Source: Flavobacterium denitrificans DSM 15936 (GTDB lineage: Bacteria; Bacteroidota; Bacteroidia; Flavobacteriales; Flavobacteriaceae). Taken from it: 64,000 bases of DNA. The DNA lies in NCBI RefSeq assembly GCF_000425445.1, contig NZ_AUDL01000014.1, positions 60,008 through 124,007 on the forward strand. The letters run 5' to 3'. Every line of letters starts with the position of its first letter. Positions within the stretch are counted from its first letter, which is position 1. The translations under genes and the position numbers were made by a program. The notes under the pieces were generated by a model, which searched no databases, was not told the origin of the DNA, and saw only the letters and a program-made list of their open reading frames with translations. Shown piece by piece: positions 24,401 to 32,681 of this stretch.

Positions 24401-24410
24401 CGGACAATAT

Positions 24411-24550
24411 AATCTCGCAAAGACGCGAAGTCGCAAAGTTTTACTTTTTAAGTTCGCTAATATTTGTAGACTTACTTTGCGGTCCTTCGACTTCTCTCGG
24501 GATGACAATATTGTGGAAAAAACTTTGCGACTTCGCGTCTTTGCGAGATT
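24411..24550. repeat. Perfect 32-bp inverted repeat with 76-nt loop (CGCAAAGACGCGAAGTCGC type)
   Basis: Arms 24411-24442 and 24519-24550 are exact inverted copies, starting AATCTCGCAAAGACGCGAAG. The loop holds a TTCGACTTCTCTCGGGATGACA segment related to another common dispersed Flavobacterium repeat. No coding potential. Confidence 0.9.
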
Positions 24551-24669
24551 AAAATCATATCGATTTTTGCGCAAATCTTAGCGCACTTTGCGGTTAAAAA
24601 AAACTCCGCAAGTTTCGGATTTTATACCTTTAAAAACCAATCGATATTTGTATTATAAATGGAAAGAAG

Positions 24670-25512
24670 ATGAACACACAGGAAACCATCAATTATAATC
24701 GTATCGCCGAAGCTATAGATTATATCAAAGCTAATTTTAAAGAGCAACCCAATTTGGATGAGGTTGCAGAGAAAGTGCATTTGAGTCCGTTTCACTTTCA
24801 AAGACTTTTTAGTGAATGGGCAGGCACAAGTCCGAAGAAATTTTTGCAATACACGAGTATTGAACACGCCAAAAAGCTACTTAAAGAAAATCAGGCAACA
24901 ATCTTTGAAACTGCTTTTGAAACTGGACTTTCAGGAACAAGCCGTCTTCATGATTTATTTGTAAATATCGAAGGAATGACGCCTGCAGAATATAAAAACG
25001 GCGGAAAAAATCTAGAAATAAACTACAGTTTTGCCGAAAGTCCGTTTGGAAATATTATTGTGGCATCTACTCAAAAAGGCGTTTGTTTTATGGCTTTCGC
25101 CGAAGAAGAAGCGAACGGATTTGATGCTTTAAAAGATAAATTCCCGAATGCTTCTTTCTCTCGAAAATTAGATTTGGCACAACAAAATGCCTTATTTATT
25201 TTTCAAAACGACTGGAGTAAATTATCAGAAATAAAACTTCATTTAAAAGGAACCGATTTCCAATTAAAAGTCTGGGAAACTTTACTGAAAATTCCGATGG
25301 GACATCTTTCTACTTATGGAAATATTGCACATCAAATTCAAAAGCCTAATGCTTCAAGAGCAGTCGGAACAGCAATTGGAAGTAATCCAGTTGCATTTTT
25401 AATTCCGTGTCACCGTGTAATCCAATCTTCGGGAATTTTTGGCGGTTATATGTGGGGAAATACCCGAAAAACAGCCATAATTGGCTGGGAAGGCGCACAG
25501 ATAAATCCATAG
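24670..25512 (+). CDS. AraC-type regulator fused to O6-methylguanine-DNA methyltransferase (Ada-like, no zinc domain)
   Basis: A 280-aa protein. Residues ~8-110 are an AraC HTH pair (LDEVAEKVHLSPFHFQRLFSEWAG...MTPAEYKNGGKNL); ~118-200 are the ribonuclease-like N-terminal MGMT domain; ~200-275 the catalytic MGMT domain with IPCHRV (Cys247, methyl acceptor). This is E. coli Ada without its N-terminal methylphosphotriester-sensing zinc domain. A separate small gene two loci on (26476-26721) encodes a related zinc domain. Expected role: direct repair of O6-alkylguanine and control of alkylation-response genes. Confidence 0.93.
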   Translation: MNTQETINYNRIAEAIDYIKANFKEQPNLDEVAEKVHLSPFHFQRLFSEWAGTSPKKFLQYTSIEHAKKLLKENQATIFETAFETGLSGTSRLHDLFVNIEGMTPAEYKNGGKNLEINYSFAESPFGNIIVASTQKGVCFMAFAEEEANGFDALKDKFPNASFSRKLDLAQQNALFIFQNDWSKLSEIKLHLKGTDFQLKVWETLLKIPMGHLSTYGNIAHQIQKPNASRAVGTAIGSNPVAFLIPCHRVIQSSGIFGGYMWGNTRKTAIIGWEGAQINP

Positions 25513-25519
25513 TTATTCT

Positions 25520-25598
25520 GCCACGAATTACACGAATGTTCACGAATTAATTTTTATCAATTAAAATAAAAATTCGTGTAATTCGTGTAATTCGTGGC
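25520..25598. repeat. Inverted repeat GCCACGAATTACACGAAT
   Basis: Perfect 18-bp arms at 25520-25537 and 25581-25598, with a further inner pairing CACGAATT (25541-25548) with AATTCGTG (25571-25578). The unit ACGAATT also repeats directly within each arm. Located between two repair genes. Confidence 0.9.
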
Positions 25599-25626
25599 GA
25601 AAAAAACCTCAATCTAAAACTTCTTT

Positions 25627-26340
25627 ATGCAAAATATACAATCAAAAATTGCTTCTCAAAACTGGGAAAGCATCACCGAATCTATGCACGAAAATGGCTT
25701 TGCAATACTTCGAAATATTCTCAACAATGAAGAATGCGAAGACTTAAAATTCGATTATGACAATCCAATTTTATATCGAAAAACGGTTATAATGGAACGT
25801 TATCGATTTGGTTTGGGCGAATACAAATATTTCAATTATCCCCTTCCCGATTTGATTCAAAATATCAGAACTGCAATTTATCCAAAACTGGCGCCAATTG
25901 CTAATTCTTGGATGAAATCCTTAAATATCAATACGGTTTTCCCAAAAATACATCAAGAATTATTACAACAATGCCACGACAATAATCAACTCAAGGCGAC
26001 TGTTTTAATTCTTAAATATGGCAAAAGCGGCTTCAATACTTTGCATCAAGATTTATATGGCGATATTTATTTCCCAATTCAAATTGTACTTTTTCTCTCA
26101 GAACCTGACGAAGATTTTACCGGTGGCGAATTTGTTTTAACACAGCAAACGCCACGAGCGCAATCGAAAGCAATTGTTTTGAAACCTAAAAAGGGAGATA
26201 TTTTAATTTTCACTACCAATTTTAGGCCAGCAAAAGGTTCGAAAGGTTATTATCGTGTCAATATGAAACATGGCGTTAGCGAAGTTCATTTTGGAGAAAG
26301 ATATACATTGGGAATTATTTTTCACGACGCCCTTTCTTAA
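25627..26340 (+). CDS. 2OG-Fe(II) oxygenase family protein
   Basis: A 237-aa dioxygenase-fold protein. The iron triad begins with H-x-D at LHQDLYGD (His140, Asp142); FTGGEFVLTQQ is the usual core strand, and the distal His is probably in KHGVSEV with Arg in ERYTLGIIFHDA binding 2-oxoglutarate. It resembles the prolyl-hydroxylase-like proteins found next to ada genes in Bacteroidota. Its position between ada-like and alkB-like genes suggests alkylation damage repair or signalling, but the substrate is unknown. Confidence 0.85.
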   Translation: MQNIQSKIASQNWESITESMHENGFAILRNILNNEECEDLKFDYDNPILYRKTVIMERYRFGLGEYKYFNYPLPDLIQNIRTAIYPKLAPIANSWMKSLNINTVFPKIHQELLQQCHDNNQLKATVLILKYGKSGFNTLHQDLYGDIYFPIQIVLFLSEPDEDFTGGEFVLTQQTPRAQSKAIVLKPKKGDILIFTTNFRPAKGSKGYYRVNMKHGVSEVHFGERYTLGIIFHDALS

Positions 26341-26343
26341 TTT

Positions 26344-26460
26344 ATTTCTCGCAAAGTCGCGAAGTCGCAAAAAACAATCCAACTTTATGTTTTAAGTTTT
26401 AAATCCTTGCTTCTTAAATTATAGACAAAAACTTTGCGTTTTTGCGACTTTGCGAGAAAT
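26344..26460. repeat. Inverted repeat ATTTCTCGCAAAGTCGC
   Basis: Perfect 17-bp arms at 26344-26360 and 26444-26460. Related in sequence (CTCGCAAAG...CGCGAAGTCGC) to the element at 24411-24550 but with a different loop. Right arm ends 16 bp before the next gene. Confidence 0.88.
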
Positions 26461-26475
26461 ACTATTTGCAAAAAT

Positions 26476-26721
26476 ATGATTCAGCACAACAAAATTCAAG
26501 ATTCAGATCTTCGTATTAAAATTAAAAATGCGGAAATTTGCTTCGGTGGAAACCAAAAACTAAAAATCTACGGAACGCTCAGATGTTCTTCAGGAAAAAG
26601 AATGAAGCGCGAAAATCGGATTTTCTTTTTTTCTGAAAATGAAGCAAAGCAAAATGGCTTCAGGCCTTGTGGCCATTGTATGAAACCCGAATATTTAAAA
26701 TGGAAAAATGGACTTATTTAA
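26476..26721 (+). CDS. Stand-alone Ada-type zinc-binding domain protein
   Basis: An 81-aa protein; the ATG at 26476 is preferred over an upstream start that would read through the repeat. It aligns with the N-terminal domain of Ada: YGTLRCSSGKRM covers the methyl-accepting first Cys, and FRPCGHC the C-terminal Cys pair. The second Cys of the usual C-R-P-S-C is replaced by Lys, leaving three cysteines, so zinc ligation must differ. The 3' end overlaps the AlkB-like gene by 14 bp. Probably acts with the zinc-domain-less Ada-like protein nearby. Confidence 0.85.
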   Translation: MIQHNKIQDSDLRIKIKNAEICFGGNQKLKIYGTLRCSSGKRMKRENRIFFFSENEAKQNGFRPCGHCMKPEYLKWKNGLI

Positions 26722-27316
26722 TCCTGAAAAAGACGAAAACACCAATTTGCTTCCAAAAGATGGAACTGTAAATTATTACGGAAAATTGTTTTCCAGAACA
26801 GCGTCCGATTTCTATCGTGACATTCTATTAAATACAATTGAATGGAAAAATGACGAAGCAATAATCTTCGGAAAATTGATTTTAACTAAAAGAAAAGTAG
26901 CGTGGTACGGCGATCAAGAATTTGAATATACATATTCGAATACTACTAAAAAGGCTTTGCCTTGGACAAAAGAGCTTTTACAATTAAAGCGCATTATCGA
27001 AGAAAAAACGGGAGAAACTTTCAATTCCTGTCTTCTGAATTTATATCATTCGGGCGAAGAAGGAATGGCGTGGCACAGCGACGCTGAAAAAGATTTGAAA
27101 AAAAATGGCGCGATTGGATCGTTAAGTTTTGGTGCTGAACGTAAATTTGCTTTTAAACATAAGGAATCTAAAGAAACCGTTTCTTTAATTCTTGAACACG
27201 GAAGTTTATTAGTAATGAAGGATGAAACGCAAACGTATTGGTTGCATCGTTTGCCTCCAACAAAGACTACGCAAAAACCTAGAGTAAATTTGACTTTTAG
27301 AACTATTGTGAGATAG
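26708..27316 (+). CDS. AlkB-like 2OG-Fe(II) dioxygenase
   Basis: Oxidative demethylation of alkylated bases. The 202-aa protein has YHSGEEGMAWHSDAEK with the metal ligands His123 and Asp125, the distal His180 in YWLHRLPP, and RVNLTFR, the Arg pair binding 2-oxoglutarate. NLYHSGEEGMAWHSDAE is the AlkB/ALKBH2-3-like signature. It overlaps the Ada zinc-domain gene, so the two are translationally coupled. Confidence 0.94.
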   Translation: MDLFNPEKDENTNLLPKDGTVNYYGKLFSRTASDFYRDILLNTIEWKNDEAIIFGKLILTKRKVAWYGDQEFEYTYSNTTKKALPWTKELLQLKRIIEEKTGETFNSCLLNLYHSGEEGMAWHSDAEKDLKKNGAIGSLSFGAERKFAFKHKESKETVSLILEHGSLLVMKDETQTYWLHRLPPTKTTQKPRVNLTFRTIVR

Positions 27317-27321
27317 AAATA

Positions 27322-27642
27322 CTACTTCTTTTTGATTGCAACATTTTCATACGAACGCCTTAAAGCATCTTCAAACATTTCGGGTCTTACTTTTGAAAGT
27401 TCTACAATTGTCCAGCCTTGTTTTCCCCATTTGTTCGGAATTGGATAGAAGATCTTTTCACTCGATGCACAAAAAACGGATTGATCAATTTCGTTTAATT
27501 TTAAAACAGCGCGATTATTTTTTTCATCAAAAGTTCCAAAAATCTTCTTTTTGATTCGGAAAGAGGTTTTCTCAAAATGTGGTTCTTCAGTAGCATCTGA
27601 AAATGACATTGCTAATTTTCTAAATTCTTCAATTGAAACCAT
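27322..27642 (-). CDS. MmcQ/YjbR family protein
   Basis: A 106-aa member of the MmcQ/YjbR family, a small CyaY-like fold sometimes annotated as DNA-binding. Typical segments are FRKLAMSFSDATEEPHFEKTSFRIKKKIFGTFDE, KWGKQGWTIVELSKVRPEMFEDALRRSYENVA. No defined role. Converges on the AlkB-like gene with a 5-bp gap; 31 bp downstream of the Nudix regulator on the same strand. Confidence 0.88.
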   Translation of the reverse strand: MVSIEEFRKLAMSFSDATEEPHFEKTSFRIKKKIFGTFDEKNNRAVLKLNEIDQSVFCASSEKIFYPIPNKWGKQGWTIVELSKVRPEMFEDALRRSYENVAIKKK

Positions 27643-27673
27643 AATATCATTTTTTAAAGGTTAAAGCCAGATT

Positions 27674-28441
27674 TTACCAACCTTGATTCAGTCCATTTTT
27701 CAATACTTCATCATATTTTTCTTTATCAAAAGAATATAAATTTGGTGCTTTGTGCGCTACATTGCTTTTCTTTTCATCAAGTTTTGTGACAATTCCGATA
27801 TTAGTAATTTTTCTCAGAAAATTTCTTCTGTCCAACTTTTTATCCAAAATGGTTTCGTATAATTTTTGAAGTTCGGGCATGGTAAATTTCTCTGGCAACA
27901 AATTGTAACCTATTGGCATTAAATTCAATTCAATTCTAAGAGTATCTAATGCTTTATCTAGAATTTCTTTATGATCTAAAATGAGCTCAGGAACTTCTTT
28001 ATGATCGATCCATTCAATAATCTCATGTTCATTTGAAGGTCTTGGAATCGTTTTTAAAAAATCAACCAAAGCATAATAGCCAATGGTCACAAAACGACGC
28101 AAAAGCCATTTGCCTTTTGATTCTTCAATTTGTAGATATTCTAAAACTTTTGCGTCAAAATGCTGATCATTTCTTTTCACTTTTCCAAAAGTGGCAAATT
28201 GTCTTAAAAAAATCCCATCAACTCCAGTCCTGTCATTCAAAATAGTTACCGCCGCCGTATCTATATCTTCGTCAAGAGGAATAAATCCGCCGGGTAAAGA
28301 CCATTTCGGATTATCTCTTACTTTGATAAGCAAAACCTTAAGCTGGTTATCATGAAAACCAAAAATGACACAATCAATTGACAGTCCAGGCTGATAATTT
28401 TCATTATTTTCTATTATGTCTTTTAACTTTTTTGTCATCAA
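27674..28441 (-). CDS. NrtR-like Nudix-winged helix transcriptional regulator
   Basis: A 255-aa protein with a Nudix domain (residues ~20-150) and a C-terminal winged helix (~165-250: LPEKFTMPELQKLYETILDKKLDRRNFLRKI). The Nudix box reads G-x5-E-x7-TILNDRTGV, so the catalytic R-E-U-x-E-E residues are lost; such proteins sense ADP-ribose or sugar metabolites instead of hydrolysing. Bacteroidota relatives include the AraR regulator of arabinose use. It sits beside the glucan locus and has a 29-bp palindrome (28501-28529) upstream, a probable autoregulatory operator. Confidence 0.88.
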   Translation of the reverse strand: MMTKKLKDIIENNENYQPGLSIDCVIFGFHDNQLKVLLIKVRDNPKWSLPGGFIPLDEDIDTAAVTILNDRTGVDGIFLRQFATFGKVKRNDQHFDAKVLEYLQIEESKGKWLLRRFVTIGYYALVDFLKTIPRPSNEHEIIEWIDHKEVPELILDHKEILDKALDTLRIELNLMPIGYNLLPEKFTMPELQKLYETILDKKLDRRNFLRKITNIGIVTKLDEKKSNVAHKAPNLYSFDKEKYDEVLKNGLNQGW

Positions 28442-28500
28442 AATCTAATTTTTCCTCATTGAATAACCGTGCAATTTAATTCAATTTTGCAATATAAAAA

Positions 28501-28529
28501 CAATTTCTGATGATTATCGTCAAAAATTG
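28501..28529. promoter_or_regulatory. 29-bp imperfect palindrome, candidate NrtR-like operator
   Basis: CAATTTCTGATGAT-T-ATCGTCAAAAATTG: 12 of 14 positions pair symmetrically about a central T. It lies 60 bp upstream of the NrtR-like start within the 264-bp divergent gap; the rest of the gap holds a CAAATATA (minus-strand TATATTTG, 28580-28587) but no gene. Confidence 0.6.
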
Positions 28530-28705
28530 GACTATGTTATATAAGTGTATCTATCACAATTTTAACTTAAAATTAAAATCAAATATAAAAAAAATAAGTA
28601 CATTGCGTCATAATAACACATTTAAATAAATTTGTTGTTATTTCAATAAAAAAGAAAGAATATTATTACATTTATTTTGTGATTTAGTAAATCAACGTGA
28701 GAGAT

Positions 28706-28963
28706 ATGAACGCTAATCCATTAAAAAATATAAATCAAAGAATACGAACAAAAATTTGGACTTCTTTCGGGTTTGTTTCGAAAACGTATTTATTGGAGGA
28801 ATCTATAAAATATAGCCAACAACAGGAGAAAATTTTCAATCAAATGATTGTTGAAACTGAAGCTAAAGACAAAAAAGCAAAACGCGAAGCTTTTGATAAA
28901 GCTTTATACGCATCCTATAAAGGAATTGGCGCTATGGATTTTATAAATACTGTTTTGAAGTAA
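28706..28963 (+). CDS. Small basic protein, unrecognised
   Basis: An 85-aa helical, Lys-rich protein starting at ATG 28706 (a GTG three codons earlier is possible). No signal peptide, no membrane segment, no recognised family. The last ~13 codons (GIGAMDFINTVLK) lie inside a long hairpin (28924-28996) whose other arm lies after the stop. Located between the NrtR-like regulator and the end of the glucan operon. Could be genuine or a chance frame; initiation context gives no clear decision. Confidence 0.55.
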   Translation: MNANPLKNINQRIRTKIWTSFGFVSKTYLLEESIKYSQQQEKIFNQMIVETEAKDKKAKREAFDKALYASYKGIGAMDFINTVLK

Positions 28964-28996
28964 TTCAAAACCTTTATAAAATCCATAACGCCAATT
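28924..28996. repeat. Long hairpin overlapping the 3' end of the small gene
   Basis: Arms 28924-28947 and 28973-28996 are inverted copies with one mismatch over 24 bp; inside, GTTTTGAA and TTCAAAAC form another 8 bp with a GTAA loop that includes the stop codon. It could terminate transcription from both sides between convergent genes. Confidence 0.85.
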
Positions 28997-29011
28997 TAAA
29001 ATTGACTTCTA

Positions 29012-31240
29012 CTATTGTACTAATTCAAAGTCTGCTCTAAGTTTTATATCTGCTGAAGAAGCTCCGATCATTACTTCAAAATCTCCTGGCTCAGCAACCC
29101 ATTCTAATTTATTATTGTAGAAAGAAAGTTTTTCTTTATCAATTGTAAATTCAATTGTTTTTGATTCACCTGCATTCAATTTTACTTTTTGGAAATCTCT
29201 AAGTTCTAAAACTGGTCGAACTACCGATCCAAATTTATCTTTCAAATAAAGTTGCACCACTTCGTCCCCAGCCACTTTTCCAACGTTTGATAATTGGAAA
29301 GAAACTTTAATCGTTTCATTGCTTTTTATTTTAGAAGAAGACAATTTCAAATCAGCGTAATTGAATTTTGTATAACTTAAACCGTATCCAAAAGGGAATT
29401 TTGGTGAGTTTTTCAAATCGATGTAAGCCGAAACGTAGTTTTTAGAATCTTCATCTTTCGCAGGTCTCCCTGTACTAAAGTGATTGTAATAAATTGGCAC
29501 TTGACCTACTTCTCTTGGGAAAGTCATAGGCAATTTCCCTGACGGGTTGTAATCTCCAAATAAAACATCAGCGATTGCATTTCCAGCTTCAGTTCCTAAC
29601 CACCAAGTATATACAATTGCAGGAGCGTTGTCTGCCGTCCAGTTGAAAATAAGCGGTCTTCCGGCATTTACTAAAACTACAACCGGTTTTCCAGTTGCCA
29701 TAATTTCTTTTACTAAATCTTCTTGAACGCCAGGAATATGAAGATCGCTTCGGCTTTTTGCCTCACCACTCATATTGTGTCTTTCACCAATGCTCAAAAT
29801 TACAACATCAGCCTGTTTTGCTGTTGCAACTGCTTCTGCAAAACCGGCTTTGCTATCACCTTCAACTTCACATCCTTTTGCATATAATAATTTCGTGTTT
29901 TTTCCAACTTTATTCTGCAAGCCATCCCATTGCGAAACTACCCATTTATCATAATTTACTTCTGGCAATTCAACAGCCCAGAATCCCATATTTGCTTTGT
30001 ATTCTTTTACCATTGGGCCAATAAAAGCGATCGTTTTCAGGTTTTTAGAAAGAGGCAAAGTCTGATTTTCATTTTTTAATAAAACAATACTTTTCTCTGC
30101 AACTTCAAGCGCCGCTTTTCTGTTTTCAGGATTTCCTAAAACTTTTGCTTCTCTCTTATCATCCGAATATTTATAAGGATCATCAAATAATCCCAATTCG
30201 AATTTTTTACGCAAAATACGTTTTACAGCATCATCAATCAAATCTATCGAAACTCTTCCTTCTTTAACTAAAGCGGCAAGATTGTAACGATATGCATTAC
30301 TTTCCATATCCATATCGCTTCCTGCTGTAATTGCAGAATAAGCCGCTTCTTTAAGATCTTTTGAGTAACCGTGCGCTACCATTTCTCCAATTGATCCCCA
30401 ATCAGAAACTACGAAACCTTGAAAATTCCATTTTCCTTTCAAAATATCACGTTGTAAATGCGCATTTCCAGTTGCTGGAATTCCGTTTAAATCATTGAAA
30501 GAATTCATAAAAGTTGCAGCTCCAGCATCTAAAGCCGATTTAAAAGGAGGCAAATACGTTTCTAGCAACATTCTTTCGCTCATATCAACTGAGTTATAAT
30601 CTCTTCCGCCAACACCTGCTCCATAAGCAGCAAAGTGTTTTACGCAAGCCATAACAGAGTTCAAATCTCCTAATTTGTTTCCTTGAAAACCTTTTACACG
30701 TGCATAAGCAATTTTAGAACCTAGGTAAGTGTCTTCTCCAGCACCTTCCATCACTCTTCCCCATCTTGGATCACGACCAATATCAACCATTGGCGCAAAT
30801 GTCCAGTGAATACCGCTTGCTGCAGCTTCTGTCGCCGCAACTCTCGCTGCCAATTCAATTGCTGGCAAATCCCAGCTTGCTGCTTCGGCTAACGGAATTG
30901 GAAATGTTGTTTTATATCCGTGAATTACGTCCTGACCAAACAACAAAGGAATTTTAAGACGCGATTGCATTGCCAATTCTTGGTATTGTCTAGTATATTT
31001 TGTTCCAATGATATTCAGCATTGATCCCACTAAACCCGCTTTGATTTCATTTTGTTTATTCGGATTTATTGTTATTGGTCCTGTTGCTTGATTATCGCCA
31101 GTGTATTGATTTAACTGACCGATTTTCTCTTCGATTGTCATTTTCTTCAACAGATCATTTACTTTTTGATCTATTGTTTGCTGCTGAGCAACCGCCAAAA
31201 AAGACACCATCAGCAGGGTTAATGTGGTTATTTTCTTCAT
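29012..31240 (-). CDS. Beta-glucosidase, GH3 (BglX-like)
   Basis: Releases glucose from beta-glucan oligosaccharides in the periplasm. 742 aa from the ATG at 31240 (signal peptide MKKITTLTLLMVSFLAVAQ; a start seven codons earlier is less likely). GH3 N-terminal TIM barrel with FGQDVIHGY, KHFAAYGA and the nucleophile Asp280 in FVVSDWGS; the C-terminal sandwich has GERHNMSGEAKSR; a fibronectin-III-like end domain follows (QLYLKDKFGSVVRPVLELRDFQKV). Last gene of the glucan operon, 14 bp from the preceding GH30 gene. Confidence 0.95.
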   Translation of the reverse strand: MKKITTLTLLMVSFLAVAQQQTIDQKVNDLLKKMTIEEKIGQLNQYTGDNQATGPITINPNKQNEIKAGLVGSMLNIIGTKYTRQYQELAMQSRLKIPLLFGQDVIHGYKTTFPIPLAEAASWDLPAIELAARVAATEAAASGIHWTFAPMVDIGRDPRWGRVMEGAGEDTYLGSKIAYARVKGFQGNKLGDLNSVMACVKHFAAYGAGVGGRDYNSVDMSERMLLETYLPPFKSALDAGAATFMNSFNDLNGIPATGNAHLQRDILKGKWNFQGFVVSDWGSIGEMVAHGYSKDLKEAAYSAITAGSDMDMESNAYRYNLAALVKEGRVSIDLIDDAVKRILRKKFELGLFDDPYKYSDDKREAKVLGNPENRKAALEVAEKSIVLLKNENQTLPLSKNLKTIAFIGPMVKEYKANMGFWAVELPEVNYDKWVVSQWDGLQNKVGKNTKLLYAKGCEVEGDSKAGFAEAVATAKQADVVILSIGERHNMSGEAKSRSDLHIPGVQEDLVKEIMATGKPVVVLVNAGRPLIFNWTADNAPAIVYTWWLGTEAGNAIADVLFGDYNPSGKLPMTFPREVGQVPIYYNHFSTGRPAKDEDSKNYVSAYIDLKNSPKFPFGYGLSYTKFNYADLKLSSSKIKSNETIKVSFQLSNVGKVAGDEVVQLYLKDKFGSVVRPVLELRDFQKVKLNAGESKTIEFTIDKEKLSFYNNKLEWVAEPGDFEVMIGASSADIKLRADFELVQ

Positions 31241-31254
31241 GAATTTAATTTTAA

Positions 31255-32679
31255 TTACCAAACGTAAGTTGCCGCAGCACCCGCGCTTAAAGTCGTTGTA
31301 ATTTGTTTTTGGTTGTATTTGATATTGAATGTTTCTGCTGAAGCTCCATCATTTTCTACAATTAGGACAATTTGTCCCGACGGAGTTTTGAACGCAACGT
31401 TATGTAAGTTTCCCGCAATGTTGCTTCCAATTCTTACTGACCCTTCAGGAACAAATTTTGAAGCATGACCAATCAAATAATAACCTACTTCTCTTTTAAC
31501 ATTCTGATTTTGATCAATCATCAGGGCACCTTTGCAAGTAGAACAACCTCCTGGAGTAAATGGTTTGTAGTTTTCATCATTTGCCAATCCCCATGAAAGT
31601 GCAATTTTGCTCCAATTTCTCATTGAACCAATTACAACATTTTTAACACCCCATTTCAAATCATTTTCAAAACTGCTCCCTGACCCTGTATATTGCTCAG
31701 TAAAATATAAATCTTTGTCTGGAAACGCATTATGAACCGTTGTCAAAGCGCTGATATCTCCTTCGTATAAGTGAAAAGCTGAACCTGCCACAAAAGGATT
31801 TGCTTTAGAATCTTTTAAAATAGTCAAAGGATATTCTGGCTTATTGCAATTATGATCGTATACAATAATCTTGGTTTTTATTCCTGCTGCTTTAAAAGCT
31901 GGCCCTAAGTTATTTCCAATAAAATCTGCCTGCTGTTCTGCCAGCATCAACATACTAGGATTGTTCCCCGGATGTAAAGGTTCATTTTGAGGTGTAATGG
32001 CATCGATTACAATTCCTTGCGCTTTCATTGCCTGAATATATTTTACAAAATACTCGGCATAAACTTGATAATATTTAGGCTGTAAACTTCCTCCTTTTGA
32101 GCTTCCGTTGTCTTTCATCCAAACGGGTGGCGACCACGGCGAACCCATAATTTTAATTTTCGGATTTATGGCTAAAATCTCTTTTAAAACCGGCACTACA
32201 TCTTTTAAATCTGGGCCAAGATTAAAATGTTCCAATTTTAAATCGGTTTGTCCTGCTGGCATATCATCATACGAAAAAACTGTTTCATTCAAATCTGAAG
32301 CACCAATACTGATTCTTAAATAACTTAAACCTACAGCATCATCTTTTCTAGAAAAAAGCTCTTGAAGCAAAGCCTCTCTTTTTGCTTTATCTAATTTCAA
32401 AATTGCCTGAGCACTTCCACCTGTCAAAGAAAATCCAAAACCTTCAATAGTTTGGAATTTTTGAGAAGCGTCAACCGTAATGGTTTGGTTCGAATTTGTA
32501 TCCGAATCAAAAACCAAATCAGGCTGTTTTTTCAATTTTGATGTTTCATCTGTGGTTGTAATCCAAGATGCAGCTTTTCCTGAATGGGAAACCGTGCTTT
32601 TTGAAGAACCGCATTTTATTTGAACTGCAATCAAAGGCAGTAAAAGTAAAATTTGAAGTTTTTTGTTGATGTTTTTCAT
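31255..32679 (-). CDS. GH30 glucanase lipoprotein (pair A)
   Basis: A 474-aa lipoprotein (lipid Cys23 in QIKCGSS). Glucosylceramidase-fold GH30 with acid/base Glu233 in ITPQNEP and nucleophile Glu328 in LYFTEQY; a beta-sandwich side domain ends the protein. The ATG at 32679 is preferred to a TTG two codons upstream. Closely related to the product of 36490-37968 (SAFHLYxGDISALTxV, GGCxxCKGALxxxxxxNxxRxVxYYxIxHASKFVPxGSxRIGSNIxGNL). By relation to characterised GH30 subfamily 3 enzymes, an endo-beta-1,6-glucanase is likely. Confidence 0.9.
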   Translation of the reverse strand: MKNINKKLQILLLLPLIAVQIKCGSSKSTVSHSGKAASWITTTDETSKLKKQPDLVFDSDTNSNQTITVDASQKFQTIEGFGFSLTGGSAQAILKLDKAKREALLQELFSRKDDAVGLSYLRISIGASDLNETVFSYDDMPAGQTDLKLEHFNLGPDLKDVVPVLKEILAINPKIKIMGSPWSPPVWMKDNGSSKGGSLQPKYYQVYAEYFVKYIQAMKAQGIVIDAITPQNEPLHPGNNPSMLMLAEQQADFIGNNLGPAFKAAGIKTKIIVYDHNCNKPEYPLTILKDSKANPFVAGSAFHLYEGDISALTTVHNAFPDKDLYFTEQYTGSGSSFENDLKWGVKNVVIGSMRNWSKIALSWGLANDENYKPFTPGGCSTCKGALMIDQNQNVKREVGYYLIGHASKFVPEGSVRIGSNIAGNLHNVAFKTPSGQIVLIVENDGASAETFNIKYNQKQITTTLSAGAAATYVW

Positions 32680-32681
32680 AT

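Noticed and set aside
24443..24518. Possible small RNA gene in the loop of the 32-bp inverted repeat
   Set aside because: The loop resembles dispersed repeat fragments; no promoter or independent terminator was seen.
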